DNA from: an uncultured Chloroflexota bacterium
Lineage (GTDB): Bacteria; Chloroflexota; Anaerolineae; Aggregatilineales; Phototrophicaceae
Length of the DNA stretch: 64,000 nt
Direction of reading: 5' to 3'
Assembly: GCA_937974245.1 (NCBI GenBank)
Contig: CALJKV010000039.1
Location: 1 to 64,000 of the forward strand
The notes under the pieces are model-generated. The model was not told the DNA's origin. It worked only from the letters and a program-made list of their open reading frames with translations, and did no database searches. Made by a program: the position numbers and the translations under genes. Below are positions 1 through 10,330 of the stretch, piece after piece. How positions within the stretch are numbered: position 1 is the first letter of the stretch; each line of letters begins with the position of its first letter.

Positions 1-117
1 ACCTTAAGTGTGCGTCTTCTTCATGACGATTTCAACTTGCACCACTGGTTATATAGAGAATAACCCGGCGTTGTGGGAGCAAGACAGATTCTTTAAAACG
101 GGCGCATCATGACGCAC

Positions 118-221
118 CACCTACAGATACGGTGCGGCACGCCATCGTAGCCATCGTAGGGGTTCAACATGTTGAATCCGCTTACTTCTTCACTGTCTCA
201 TACATCGTGGCCGCGCCAATG
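118..221. repeat. Direct repeat copy 1 with a gene 3'-end remnant
   Basis: This stretch is nearly identical to 739-835. On the minus strand, positions 183-220 encode the last codons of a relative of the membrane protein at 797-1150 (GAATMYETVKK then stop, against GAATTYETVKK then stop). It also holds a near-palindrome, GGTTCAACATGTTGAATCC, and a local tandem duplication of CCATCGTAG (142-150 and 151-159) that copy 2 lacks. Homology ends near 221. The rest of 1-286 shows no gene. The simplest reading is a partial duplication that left the 3' end of a lost paralogue on the left side of the DUF2255 gene. Confidence 0.75.
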
Positions 222-286
222 CCTTCTCACTTGCCCACGACGACCCGAACGCCTAAGATTAGGAAAACAGTAAAGGAGACTTGCCA

Positions 287-676
287 ATGACGACGTGGAC
301 GAGCACTGAACTCAGTGTAATCGGAGACTCAGAGGAACTTGTGATCGCTTCACTTCAACAGGACGGCACACCTGGAAAGCCAACAACCATCTGGGTCGTC
401 CGTGTCGGCGATGCCCTCTATGTTCGCCCCGTGAATGGGCGCAAGGGCGCGTGGTTTCGCGGCACTCAGGTTCGTCATGAAGGATACATTGAGGCAGGCG
501 GAGTCCATAGGGATGTCACCTTTGTGGATGTAGACGCCGCCGACGCCGTCAATGACCAGATCGATGCGGCGTACTGGGAAAAATATCCCCAGTATCCCCA
601 GTACGTTCCTCCAGTCGTGACTCCTCAAGCGCGTGATGCAACGATCAAACTGATTCCGCGCTCAACGGGCGTTTAA
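287..676 (+). CDS. DUF2255 family protein
   Basis: A 129-residue protein that matches the DUF2255 pattern: an N-terminal segment with KPTTIWVVRVGDALYVRP, then a RGTQVRHEGYIEAGG strand region, a fold resembling the FMN-binding split barrel of pyridoxamine-oxidase-like proteins. Its biochemical function is unknown. A TTG at 281 is in frame, but the ATG at 287 is preferred because AAAGGAG at 272-278 lies 8 nt upstream of it. There is no signal peptide or membrane segment, so it is probably cytoplasmic. It stands alone between two direct repeats of about 100 bp (118-221 and 739-835), which suggests it arrived or moved with a local duplication. Confidence 0.8.
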   Translation: MTTWTSTELSVIGDSEELVIASLQQDGTPGKPTTIWVVRVGDALYVRPVNGRKGAWFRGTQVRHEGYIEAGGVHRDVTFVDVDAADAVNDQIDAAYWEKYPQYPQYVPPVVTPQARDATIKLIPRSTGV

Positions 677-738
677 GTTCAACGATCACCTGCTTCTTGA
701 GAATTCACCGAGTCTCTCACCCTGGAACATCGGAAACG

Positions 739-835
739 CCCCTACTGTAAATACGGCGCGGCACGCCATCGTAGGGGTTCAACATGTTGAACCCGCTTAC
801 TTCTTCACCGTCTCATACGTCGTGGCCGCGCCGAT
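739..835. repeat. Direct repeat copy 2 with 20-bp perfect palindrome
   Basis: Second copy of the repeat at 118-221. It includes the true 3' end of the gene at 797-1150 and, just beyond its stop codon, the perfect palindrome GGGTTCAACATGTTGAACCC at 775-794. That palindrome could act as a terminator-like hairpin for the minus-strand gene, though no T tract follows. It resembles other GTAGGG-type palindromes in this window (19951, 30364, 48321), all with short loops and GTAGGG/CCCTAC-like outer arms. Confidence 0.75.
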
Positions 836-1150
836 GACGAAGCCGACGATCAGGCACACCAGCATCCCGACCAGTCCCAGCAGTTTCCAGTCGCCCTCCA
901 GGAAAATCTGCCCGGCCAGCAGCGGCACGAGGCCGACGGCGAACCCCACCAGCGCGCCCTTCCAGCGCGAAGGTAGCACCTGATACAGGTCTACGAGTAA
1001 CGGTTTCTGCGTCTTCTTCTTAATCTGCTGGCCGCGTTTGGCGTGCGCCGCCCAGTCATAACCGCGAATCTTCGACTCGCCGGGGTTACGCTGGTTAATC
1101 TGCGCGTCCCGCAGCCGTTGGATGCGTTCCCGTTCCTTGTTGCTGCTCAT
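797..1150 (-). CDS. Small two-helix membrane protein, unknown function
   Basis: A 117-residue protein not recognised as a named family. The N-terminal 50 residues are basic and polar (KERERIQRLRDAQ, KRGQQIKKKTQK). Two hydrophobic helices follow, about residues 63-83 and 88-110, ending in the short tail YETVKK. This suggests a small inner-membrane protein with a cytoplasmic basic N-terminus. The ATG at 1150 has only a weak purine-rich upstream region. The 3' end is duplicated at 183-220, so a second copy once existed to the left. Role unknown. Confidence 0.6.
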   Translation of the reverse strand: MSSNKERERIQRLRDAQINQRNPGESKIRGYDWAAHAKRGQQIKKKTQKPLLVDLYQVLPSRWKGALVGFAVGLVPLLAGQIFLEGDWKLLGLVGMLVCLIVGFVIGAATTYETVKK

Positions 1151-1326
1151 TCATTTGCCCCCTTAGCAGAGATGCAGTTGGCGGCGTTACATCCCGCTCA
1201 ACTGCGCCAATCCCATATCAAAATAGTACACTGATTTCAGGCGCAGTGTCCACAAGAATCGGGAGTGGTCACGGGGGGCACTTGCCTTCGTGACAGACCT
1301 CGCTTTATGACAGATGGGAATCACCA

Positions 1327-1386
1327 ATGCCGCCGCAGAAACCCTATACCATCGGCGGGATGGACTGTGCGAGCTGCACCCGTGAA
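1327..1386 (+). pseudogene. 5' remnant of a heavy-metal P-type ATPase gene
   Basis: The first 20 codons match the start of the intact ATPase at 3087 at about 55 of 60 bases, including the start codon and the metal-binding GGMDCASC motif (GGMDCANC in the intact gene). After the codons for Arg-Glu the match stops abruptly, where an inverted repeat (1382-1405) and the 3' end of the next minus-strand gene begin. The frame runs on to a TGA at 1487-1489 but no longer resembles an ATPase. This is a truncated second copy, not a functional gene. Confidence 0.75.
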
Positions 1387-1405
1387 TCTGTATCTACAGA
1401 TTCAC
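1382..1405 (-). terminator. Inverted repeat at the end of the SH3b gene
   Basis: GTGAATCTGTA and TACAGATTCAC form an 11-bp perfect inverted repeat with a 2-nt centre. It overlaps the stop codon of the minus-strand SH3b gene and sits exactly where the ATPase remnant breaks off. It may act as a terminator-like hairpin, or it may mark the rearrangement junction. There is no T tract. Confidence 0.45.
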
Positions 1406-2766
1406 TCACCGGGGCCCAGGTATTCAAATGTCTGATATACTTCTGGTGTTCCCCCGTCGTCGTAAATCCATTCCATCTGAGTCGGTGATATGGCACGGAA
1501 GTAACTTGTCCTTGACCTATCGTAGATACCGGGTTCACGAAGTGGAACCGTACTTTCGTTACCGGCGGCATCAGCAAGGTAGAGACCTCCCTCCGTGGGG
1601 ATGATCGTTAATTCGTAAGTGTTCCCAGTCAAGGTTGTAGCGAGCCACACGCCCGGTAAAGGAACAAGTGCGTTTGCGATTTCTTCGATTTCTTCCGCTG
1701 ACAATGAGGGAATAACTTCCACAGTTTCTGGCAAAACCGCAACAGGAACCAGGGCCATCTGCTCATCATCATAAGGTTCAGGATCACTCGGGGGGCCGGC
1801 TGCGATATTGTCGGCATTCATTGCCACACGTACACGGGTGCCAGCCGGCGCAATCACGGTCTTCCCCTGTGCGGTGACTTGAGCCGTACCCTCAACCACA
1901 TTGATCTTCATTTCCGAACTCGGTTGAGATTGGATATACACAGTGGATCGCAGACGAATATTGACCTCGTTTACGAACAGGTTGATTTCGCCAACACCCT
2001 CCGGTGTCTGGATCAAAATTCCGCTGTCCGGGGCGGCGACACAGGGCGTGTCGCTTACACTTGATTTGAAGTAGAACGCCTGGAAAGGCCCAAACGTAGG
2101 TTGATCGGGTGGCGGGGCATCAGGATCAACCACAGACAACACGACTATATCGCTTTCCGGCGCTGTCAGCTGGGTGAATACCCAGCCCAGGGCATCATCT
2201 TCCAGTTGGATTTGCAGCCACGAACTATCGTCCAGACGACCTATAGCCACGACGGTATCGCCACTCCGAAACGAGTCGATAACGGCGTAGCTGGTTGATG
2301 GCCCGCCGCGCACGTTGAGACTACCTGGTATCACCAGCGTTACGGTCGCCGGTTCGGGGGGGACTTCGGTGACCGAGTCCTGAATTTCAACATCCCCAAA
2401 AAGCAGAAAAGTCACATTCTGACCCGGCAGTGTATCTGGCAGATTGGCCTGAATCCGCAGCAGCGCAACCCCCCATTCTTCATTAGCCGCGTTGTAAGAA
2501 CTCAACGCCAGGCTCTGTACGGCGGCAATATCAACAACATCACCGGCCTCATCGAAAGTGAAGGTCCCAGCATTGACACGGGGTTTGGCAAGCAATGTAA
2601 TATTACCGTAACACGCCTGGTTTCGCCCGGTCGCCTCACAAAGCTGGTCAACCGTTTCCAAAGCCTGGTTGACAATACGCGTACATTCGGAGTCCTGTGC
2701 CTGTGCGCTGGTCGCGAATACCAGCGTAACCAGCAAGATGGTCCCTACCAACTTAAGCGATTTCAT
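1402..2766 (-). CDS. Secreted SH3b-domain protein
   Basis: A 454-residue exported protein. The start is the ATG at 2766, not 2787, because GGAGGGAGCATC precedes it. The N-terminus is a Sec signal peptide (MKSLKLVGTILLVTLVFA, then TSAQA). A bacterial SH3 domain lies near residues 140-210 (LNVRGGPSTSYAVID, WLQIQ, LGWVFTQL). A later segment (INLFVNEVNIRLRSTVYIQ, VVEGTAQVTAQGKTVIAPAG) resembles a FecR-type sheet. It is a distant paralogue of the gene at 25722: both share the early Cys-containing region (NQALETVDQLCEATGRNQAC). Likely cell-surface or wall-associated; ligand unknown. Confidence 0.75.
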   Translation of the reverse strand: MKSLKLVGTILLVTLVFATSAQAQDSECTRIVNQALETVDQLCEATGRNQACYGNITLLAKPRVNAGTFTFDEAGDVVDIAAVQSLALSSYNAANEEWGVALLRIQANLPDTLPGQNVTFLLFGDVEIQDSVTEVPPEPATVTLVIPGSLNVRGGPSTSYAVIDSFRSGDTVVAIGRLDDSSWLQIQLEDDALGWVFTQLTAPESDIVVLSVVDPDAPPPDQPTFGPFQAFYFKSSVSDTPCVAAPDSGILIQTPEGVGEINLFVNEVNIRLRSTVYIQSQPSSEMKINVVEGTAQVTAQGKTVIAPAGTRVRVAMNADNIAAGPPSDPEPYDDEQMALVPVAVLPETVEVIPSLSAEEIEEIANALVPLPGVWLATTLTGNTYELTIIPTEGGLYLADAAGNESTVPLREPGIYDRSRTSYFRAISPTQMEWIYDDGGTPEVYQTFEYLGPGE

Positions 2767-3086
2767 GATGCTCCCTCCAACAATCATGAATTCCCTTTTA
2801 TTATACTATTATACGTAATTATTGCATGTTGTTGTAAGGTGTTCAAATTGCCGGGTTCGCTGCTCCATCCCGAAAAGCCTGCCTTACGGTAGGATCGGTT
2901 GTGGAAGCAGTAGAAAGTTGATAGTGCGAACGCGCTTGCAATTAGCCTGTCACAGAATGGAAATATGACCTCATTTTTGCCGGACTCTTGCCTTTGTGGC
3001 ACACCTTGATGTATAGTGAAATCATGATATATGCGTGAGTACACATATATTGAGACGACGTATCTTTATGATAAAGGGAACAACCG
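2767..3086. other. Divergent intergenic region before the ATPase
   Basis: About 320 bases separate the divergently transcribed SH3b and ATPase genes. The 86-residue minus-strand frame here has no credible protein character and is not called. The only notable element is the AT-rich dyad at 3027-3050, described separately. Confidence 0.6.
3027..3050. promoter_or_regulatory. Candidate metal-sensor operator dyad
   Basis: ATATATG at 3027-3033 and CATATAT at 3044-3050 form a 7-bp inverted repeat around a 10-base centre; 9 of 12 positions pair over 24 bp. It lies 37 bases upstream of the metal ATPase start. ArsR/SmtB-family metal sensors bind AT-rich dyads of this kind, but no regulator gene is adjacent, so this is an inference from position and shape. 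Confidence 0.35.
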
Positions 3087-5312
<2,226 letters not shown>

Positions 5313-5317
5313 AGTGT

Positions 5318-6991
5318 CTATTCTTCTTTCTTGATTTCTACATCTGGAATTGGGTCTTTCCAATTTTCGGGAGGCTCTATTTTGGCTTCAATCCCGGCGT
5401 GTTCCGCGAGAAGAAAAAGTAGATTGCTGCCGTCCAATAACTCAAGCGGCTTCCCCGCTGCAAACTCAAAAGCTGCCTTTCCATATCCACTGGTTGTCAC
5501 CAATATCCCTTTTGAAGCCCCTTCATTTTGAAGTGTTCCAAAGAGATCACGAACAGCGCTAACCCCAACGGTATGCTTATATCGTTTGGCCTGAATAATG
5601 ACTTTACCCCCAAAGATTGGACGTGGATCAAAAGCTACACAATCTACCCCACCATCACGAGAGGCTTGCGTTTGTCGTGTTTCTAACCCCATTGTCTGGA
5701 ATAGATTGGTAATCAAAGACTCAAACTCCATTGGTGTGAGTTCCATCAGGTTAGGTCTTTGATCCAGGGTCGAGAGTACATCAGTTTCTTCAACGAACCG
5801 CGAGTCAACCATATTGAATTCTAGAACAGGACGAACCGGTGCCAACTCGTCTGGTTTTGCCGACACACCTGCATTCAAACCTTTCAGGCAGGCAATCGGA
5901 TCAACTTTACTGAGGTCCAACTTGGTGAAGACATCTCGTGTTGTGCGTACCGTAATCAGGCATGGGCGAATCGGTAACCCGGTGCTTGGGTCTATGGAAT
6001 CGACATGCCCGTTAAAAACGATAGTTTCAATATGCTCTAACCGGTCAGCCTCAAATAGCTCGTGAATGGTTCGTAATGTGATCTGTGTGGTAACCGAGGC
6101 ATAAAGTGCCTTGCGCTGCGTTGCGGGGCGGGAGGATGTGGTAATTTCATCTTTCGCCTTTACGTATTTGTATGAACCTACTTCAGGGATCACGCTAAAG
6201 GGCGGAATATCGTATTCAACAACAAGTTGTTTGGACTCGGGTACATAAGCAACTTTGGCATGTTGGGGAAAGCCATCTGGATAAGAACTTGCGTCCAGAA
6301 CCAACATGAAGTAGTCAACAACTGCTTCCGGCTCACCTGCGAAGAGTTTTCGCTTGAACTCCTCAATGGCTGCATTATGTAATTCAATTTCCTTCTCTGC
6401 CTCGGACGCCGATTTTTCATAAATTGCTTTAGCCTCTGCAAGCGATTTTTGCCGAGCAGCCTCCTTTTCTTGGTATTTCTTAAAGGCAATTTTATAAGTT
6501 TCTTGGGCTAACTTTACATCTCGCTTGTACTTGCCAGAAGCTCCAGGGACAAATTTTCGCATACCTTTTAGCTCTTCTGGCAAATAGTCTTCCAATAATG
6601 GCTTTTCTGTTGCTTTACCAAGGATTCCAGGCGAGAATACTGGAAGTTGCAGTTTCCTTTTTAGTTTATCTAAATCTAAATAATCATCTACTGAAAGAGT
6701 GTCAGCGAGAAGGTTTTCCATATCCTTGATAGTTTGCTCGAGTTGCTCGTTTTTGAGAGCTGTCCCAGCAATCTGAGATTCTACGTAAAGCCGTGCGTTT
6801 TCTTTCTCCTGTTCTTTTCGTTCTTTTTCAGCAGTCCTAGCTTTTTCTGCTTTTGCACGTAGATAGGCTTGCTCGGCGCGAGCAGCTTCTTTTGCTGCTT
6901 TCATTTCCGCCCGCTCTCTTGCTTTTCTTGCACGCTCGGCATCTCTAGCTGCTTTCGCAAGAGTACTGGCAAAACTCCGTCTCCTTGCCAT
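5318..6991 (-). CDS. Mrr-type restriction endonuclease with coiled-coil N-terminus
   Basis: A 557-residue protein. Residues 1-85 are a highly charged Ala/Glu/Lys/Arg helix, and a second long helical stretch lies around 150-210; both are likely coiled coils. The C-terminal region is an Mrr_cat (PD-(D/E)xK) nuclease: MEFESLITNLF supplies the conserved Glu, SRDGGVDCVA the Asp, and VIIQAKRYK the QxK, followed by GVSAVRDLFGTL and GILVTTSGYG. Related stand-alone proteins are taken to cleave DNA, often modified DNA, in defence. The gene is visibly AT-richer than its neighbours, with many TTT/AAA codons, and has no partner methylase, which suggests acquisition. The middle section (about 220-400) was not recognised. 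Confidence 0.8.
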   Translation of the reverse strand: MARRRSFASTLAKAARDAERARKARERAEMKAAKEAARAEQAYLRAKAEKARTAEKERKEQEKENARLYVESQIAGTALKNEQLEQTIKDMENLLADTLSVDDYLDLDKLKRKLQLPVFSPGILGKATEKPLLEDYLPEELKGMRKFVPGASGKYKRDVKLAQETYKIAFKKYQEKEAARQKSLAEAKAIYEKSASEAEKEIELHNAAIEEFKRKLFAGEPEAVVDYFMLVLDASSYPDGFPQHAKVAYVPESKQLVVEYDIPPFSVIPEVGSYKYVKAKDEITTSSRPATQRKALYASVTTQITLRTIHELFEADRLEHIETIVFNGHVDSIDPSTGLPIRPCLITVRTTRDVFTKLDLSKVDPIACLKGLNAGVSAKPDELAPVRPVLEFNMVDSRFVEETDVLSTLDQRPNLMELTPMEFESLITNLFQTMGLETRQTQASRDGGVDCVAFDPRPIFGGKVIIQAKRYKHTVGVSAVRDLFGTLQNEGASKGILVTTSGYGKAAFEFAAGKPLELLDGSNLLFLLAEHAGIEAKIEPPENWKDPIPDVEIKKEE

Positions 6992-7669
6992 CTTTCACTC
7001 CTTCTGTTTAGATATTGTCATATTTTCAATGTCAAACTGAAACTATAACTGTCAAAGTATCAATTTTGCAAATAATTCTGATATCCAACGCAGGGACATA
7101 AACCACTTACTTATATAGTGCCGTTCATATCACTCCCCATCACCCTGAACGGGGTACGCTCGCTCAAGGTGGGGCAACAAACCGGCCCTGTTGAGCGCCC
7201 CACTCGGCACTCTCAACTCCTTCCCGTTTCCCCTCAAGACTCGGTACTGCCTTTCCTTTCAAATCTGAATAAATGTTCTCACAAATGGTCACCATTGATA
7301 ACCCGTATTGTGCTATCCTGGTACTATGTTGATACGACCAGCACACCCCGACATCCACCCCAAAAAATCCGGTTTCCCGCCATTTTTGCAGCAAGATCAC
7401 GCATTTTGCAGCACAGGTACACCGCCACTCACGGGAGGATTGCGGCAATCGCGGCAATCGCAGCACAACGCCGTTTTGTTGCAAAAACACCCCGCCGCCT
7501 CCCCTGTTTGCCTGCCCTGAACATCATTTTATGGCGGAACATGCGGCAAATCCGTCTTCCTGAGCGACAAAACCCCCGGCACGGACTGCCTGAGACCTCC
7601 CCAAATAGTGAAACGCCCATAATGATTCAACCAGGTGAATAACCAGCGCAATTCTGGTAAGATTGCGCT
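6992..7669. other. Intergenic region, about 680 bases
   Basis: No convincing gene. The open frame 7118-7642 (+) has low-complexity, arginine- and proline-rich content after its first 20 codons and is treated as non-coding, except that its start resembles the ATPase C-terminus (see 7118-7170). A short tandem CGGCAATCG duplication occurs at about 7441-7460. The region upstream of coaBC shows no strong ribosome-binding site. Confidence 0.55.
7118..7170 (+). pseudogene. Probable 3' remnant of a heavy-metal ATPase gene
   Basis: In one frame this reads ISLPITLNGVRSLKVG, close to the intact ATPase C-terminus MSLIVTLNGMRPLRMT. At the DNA level about 33 of 45 bases match, with an uninterrupted TCACCCTGAACGG. 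With the 5' remnant at 1327-1386, this suggests a second ATPase gene once spanned the locus and that 1387-7117 now occupies its interior. The match is short, so this is moderately supported only. Confidence 0.45.
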
Positions 7670-8902
7670 ATGGAAACCATCACGATTTTGCACAATAAAC
7701 GTATCGTCCTGGGCGTAACCGGGAGTATCGCCGTTTACAAAGCGGTTGACCTGGCGAGCAAGCTCACCCAGGCCGGGGCGCTGGTGGATGTCATCATGAC
7801 GGCGGCGGCGGAGCAGTTCGTCACCCCCCTTTCGTTCCAGGCCGTCACCGGGCGTCCGGTATATACCAGCATGTGGGCGGCGGGAGACAGCGGCCTGCCC
7901 ACGCATATCGCCCATGTTGGCCTGGGGGAAGGCGCGGACTTGCTGGTGATCGCTCCGGCCACCGCCAATACCCTGGCGAAACTGGCGCATGGGCTGGCGG
8001 ACGACCTGCTGAGTGTGACCGCGCTGGCGGCCCGCTGTCCGCTGGTAATCGCCCCCGCGATGGATGGCGGCATGTACATCCACCCGGCGACTCAGGCCAA
8101 CTTAAGCACCTTGCAGGAACGCGGCGCGTGGTTGGTTGAGCCGGAAGAAGGGCGTTTTGCGTCCGGGTTGGTCGGCAAGGGGCGTCTGCCAGAGACCCCC
8201 ACCTTGATCGGGCAGATACGGCGGACGCTGGGACGGCATGGTGTCTTAGCTGGACGGCGGGTCGTCATCACGGCGGGCGGCACGCACGAGGCAATTGACC
8301 CGGTGCGCTACGTCACCAACCGTTCGAGTGGCAAACAGGGGTACGCCCTGGCCCAGGCCGCGCTGGACGCCGGGGCATCGGTGACGCTGGTCAGTACCGT
8401 ACACGAACTGCCTGTCCCGGTGGGAGCTGAGCTTATCGCGGTAGACAGCGCCGCCAGGATGTTAGAGGCAGTCCTCGCGCATTCCGAAGGGGCAGATGCC
8501 CTGGTGATGGCCGCGGCGGTGGCCGACTTCCGCCCGGCGACTGTGGCGGAACAGAAAATCAAAAAACAGGACGATACCGCCGGGCTGCGACTCGAACTCG
8601 AACGCACGGCAGATATCCTGTTATCCGTTAAAGAGAAGCGCAAAAAGACCGGTTGGCCGCAGGTGGTGGTTGGGTTCGCCGCCGAAAGTGAAAACCTGCT
8701 GGCGAACGCCCGCGCCAAACTGGAACGCAAAGGGCTGGATTTACTGGTTGCGAATGATATTACCGCAACAGACGCCGGGTTCAGCGTGGATACCAACCGC
8801 GTCACCATCCTGAGCGCGGACGGCGGGCAAGAGCCGCTGGCACTCTCCAGCAAAGCGCGGGTCAGCGAAATCATCCTCAAGCGGGTGGCGGGGCTGTTGT
8901 AA
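7670..8902 (+). CDS. coaBC: Bifunctional CoaBC (phosphopantothenate-cysteine ligase / decarboxylase)
   Basis: A 410-residue enzyme for two steps of coenzyme A synthesis: CoaB joins cysteine to 4'-phosphopantothenate and CoaC decarboxylates the product. The CoaC flavoprotein half (about 1-185) has GVTGSIAVYK, the HIAHVGL histidine, and PATANT in place of the usual PASANT. The CoaB half has ITAGGTHEAIDPVRYVTNRSSG, AAAVADFRP and KIKK. In the substrate-binding flap the usual ACG motif reads ASG (FASGLVGKGRL), so the cysteine known to be catalytic in E. coli Dfp appears to be serine. The length is typical. The ATG at 7670 has no strong ribosome-binding site. It is convergent with the GNAT pair. 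Confidence 0.93.
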   Translation: METITILHNKRIVLGVTGSIAVYKAVDLASKLTQAGALVDVIMTAAAEQFVTPLSFQAVTGRPVYTSMWAAGDSGLPTHIAHVGLGEGADLLVIAPATANTLAKLAHGLADDLLSVTALAARCPLVIAPAMDGGMYIHPATQANLSTLQERGAWLVEPEEGRFASGLVGKGRLPETPTLIGQIRRTLGRHGVLAGRRVVITAGGTHEAIDPVRYVTNRSSGKQGYALAQAALDAGASVTLVSTVHELPVPVGAELIAVDSAARMLEAVLAHSEGADALVMAAAVADFRPATVAEQKIKKQDDTAGLRLELERTADILLSVKEKRKKTGWPQVVVGFAAESENLLANARAKLERKGLDLLVANDITATDAGFSVDTNRVTILSADGGQEPLALSSKARVSEIILKRVAGLL

Positions 8903-8949
8903 ACGCCGTATCTGGTGAGGGGACTTGTACCTGTTCGACAAAAAAATCA

Positions 8950-9019
8950 CTCAGCGGATACCCAGAAGATTGCCCCTACGAGTCGCCGTAGATAGACGTG
9001 TCTCTGAGTATCCGCCGAG
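8950..9019. terminator. Bidirectional terminator-like nested hairpin
   Basis: CTCAGCGGATACCCAG (8950-8965) pairs with CTGAGTATCCGCCGAG (9004-9019) at 14 of 16 positions. The loop contains a smaller hairpin, CTACG-AGTCGC-CGTAG. It lies between the convergent coaBC and GNAT genes, and A/T runs at its left edge suit termination of the minus-strand transcript. Confidence 0.5.
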
Positions 9020-9067
9020 GAATTGCACAGATAATCCAGCAGAGTTGCTTTATTCGTTTACCGGATG

Positions 9068-9475
9068 CTATACGGTTGGTCGCACCGGACGCCGGAAAGC
9101 CGTTGGTCTTTTTGCGGTTGTCGGGCGGATGCGGCGGGCAGGCCGGTAATCAGGATTTTCCCACACAATAGTAACCCCCCAACCGAGTGTGTCCGGGTCG
9201 TTTTCCAGGTAGTTCGGAATCAGGCTGTGTACCCGGAAACCCTTGTGAAGCTGCTTGGTGAGGTTGGTATCGAACAACCGTCCTTCCATGACTTCCCAGA
9301 CATACTGCTCCGGGGACATCACAGCGGCGACTTTGTGGTAATCCACGATGGCGCTGCCGGCAACCATGCCGCGCAAATTCAGGCGGCGCAGCGCGGCGAA
9401 ACGCGCATCCATCAGCTTGCTGCCGATACCTTTCCCACGATAATCAGGATGCACGCACGATTCAACACCGTACAT
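9068..9475 (-). CDS. GNAT acetyltransferase A, C-terminal half (after in-frame TGA)
   Basis: This carries the acetyl-CoA-binding part of a GNAT protein: YGVESCVHPDYRGKGIGSKL is the Q/RxxGxG/A-type motif A, followed by MDARFAALRRLNLRGMVAG. It is the direct in-frame continuation of the half at 9506-9865. After the TGA at 9506-9508 the frame reads LTTHDPNGHW and then the ATG at 9475. No ribosome-binding site precedes that ATG, so independent translation is doubtful. The strong similarity to the paralogue at 9869-10300 over this whole half argues that it is still under selection. The end (ARRIRPTTAKRPTAFRRPVRP) is basic and Pro/Arg-rich. Substrate unknown. Confidence 0.7.
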   Translation of the reverse strand: MYGVESCVHPDYRGKGIGSKLMDARFAALRRLNLRGMVAGSAIVDYHKVAAVMSPEQYVWEVMEGRLFDTNLTKQLHKGFRVHSLIPNYLENDPDTLGWGVTIVWENPDYRPARRIRPTTAKRPTAFRRPVRPTV

Positions 9476-9505
9476 CCAATGCCCGTTCGGGTCATGCGTG
9501 GTCAG

Positions 9506-9865
9506 TCAGCCGTACCCGATTGCTAGCCACCAGGGGTCGGTGAGCGCCGGGTGACGAGGGTCGAAGTTCATCCGCATACTGACCGTCATACCGATCACAC
9601 GGTCCTCGCTGTCAACAGCGATGTATTGGCCTTCCGTGAAACGGGCAATATGTTCCAGGAACATATCCGCTGTCAGGCACTCATCATCGCCGGGCGTTGT
9701 CCCATAGGCGGTATGCTGTAAGGCCTCCATCTGCTCGACATAGCGGGCCGAGCTAGGCAGAATGCGGATGACGCTGGTACTTAACGGGTCGCTATCCTTC
9801 TGATTGTTCATTTCGGACGCGCAAAGGCGCTGTTCTCCTTGACTCATGACTGTTTCACTACACAT
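9506..9865 (-). CDS. GNAT acetyltransferase A, N-terminal half (ends at in-frame TGA)
   Basis: The N-terminal part of the same GNAT protein: IRILPSSARYVEQMEALQ, then ECLTADMFLEHIARFTEGQYIAVD and VIGMTVSMRMNFDPRHPAL, ending IGYG before TGA at 9506-9508. The frame continues without a shift into the C-terminal half; a full product would be about 265 residues. Possible starts are ATG at 9865, 9847 or 9811; none has ideal spacing to the AAGGAG near 9838. It begins 3 bases after the stop of paralogue B, so the two form one minus-strand operon. The same stop context (GGC TGA CTG AC) occurs in paralogue B. Confidence 0.7.
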   Translation of the reverse strand: MCSETVMSQGEQRLCASEMNNQKDSDPLSTSVIRILPSSARYVEQMEALQHTAYGTTPGDDECLTADMFLEHIARFTEGQYIAVDSEDRVIGMTVSMRMNFDPRHPALTDPWWLAIGYG

Positions 9866-9868
9866 GAC

Positions 9869-10300
9869 TTATAACCCCGGCTGTGGACGCTGTACGCGCC
9901 GGGATGGCTTGGAATTCAATTGAATGCTATACCGCGACGGCGTGACCACACGGCGCTGCGGCGCACCAGGCCGGTAATCCGGGTTTTGCCAGACGATAAC
10001 CACCCCCCAACCCAGCGATTCTTCAGCTTCGCTGTAATCAGGAATCAGGCCGTAGACTTTAAAGCCCTTTTTGATCTGTTTAGAGAGGTTGGAGTCGAAA
10101 CGCACGCCATCAATCACATCCTGCACATACGTCTCCACAGGCACACGATCCGCAACCTGGTGATAGTCCCGGATCAGGCTGCCAGCCACCATGCCGCGCA
10201 AATTCATACGCCGCACAATATCGTAGCGGGCTTCAATCAATTTGCCGCCAACACCTCGGCCCCGGTAGGCAGGATGCACAACCGAATCAACGCCGTACAA
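9869..10300 (-). CDS. GNAT acetyltransferase B, C-terminal half (after in-frame TGA)
   Basis: A paralogue of 9068-9475, clearly diverged but collinear: YGVDSVVHPAYRGRGVGGKL (acetyl-CoA site), ARYDIVRRMNLRGMVAG, YHQVAD, FDSNLSKQIKKGF, then LGWGVVIVWQNPDYRPG. The nominal start at 10300 is a TTG without a ribosome-binding site, so an independent start is unlikely. Upstream, in the same frame, comes LTTHNPNGKW directly after the TGA at 10331-10333. Both halves of both paralogues remain free of other lesions, which would be unexpected if the stop had inactivated the ancestral gene. Confidence 0.7.
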   Translation of the reverse strand: MYGVDSVVHPAYRGRGVGGKLIEARYDIVRRMNLRGMVAGSLIRDYHQVADRVPVETYVQDVIDGVRFDSNLSKQIKKGFKVYGLIPDYSEAEESLGWGVVIVWQNPDYRPGAPQRRVVTPSRYSIQLNSKPSRRVQRPQPGL

Positions 10301-10330
10301 CCATTTGCCATTGGGGTTATGCGTAGTCAG

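Noticed and set aside
2784..3044. 86-residue minus-strand open frame
   Set aside because: No domain, poor composition, no ribosome-binding site; it lies in the divergent promoter region.
7441..7460. CRISPR-like short repeats (CGGCAATCG twice)
   Set aside because: Only two adjacent copies of nine bases without spacers; simple tandem duplication.
7118..7642. 174-residue plus-strand open frame
   Set aside because: After the first 20 codons, which resemble an ATPase tail, the content is low-complexity and shows no domain; overlapping frames on both strands are equally open.
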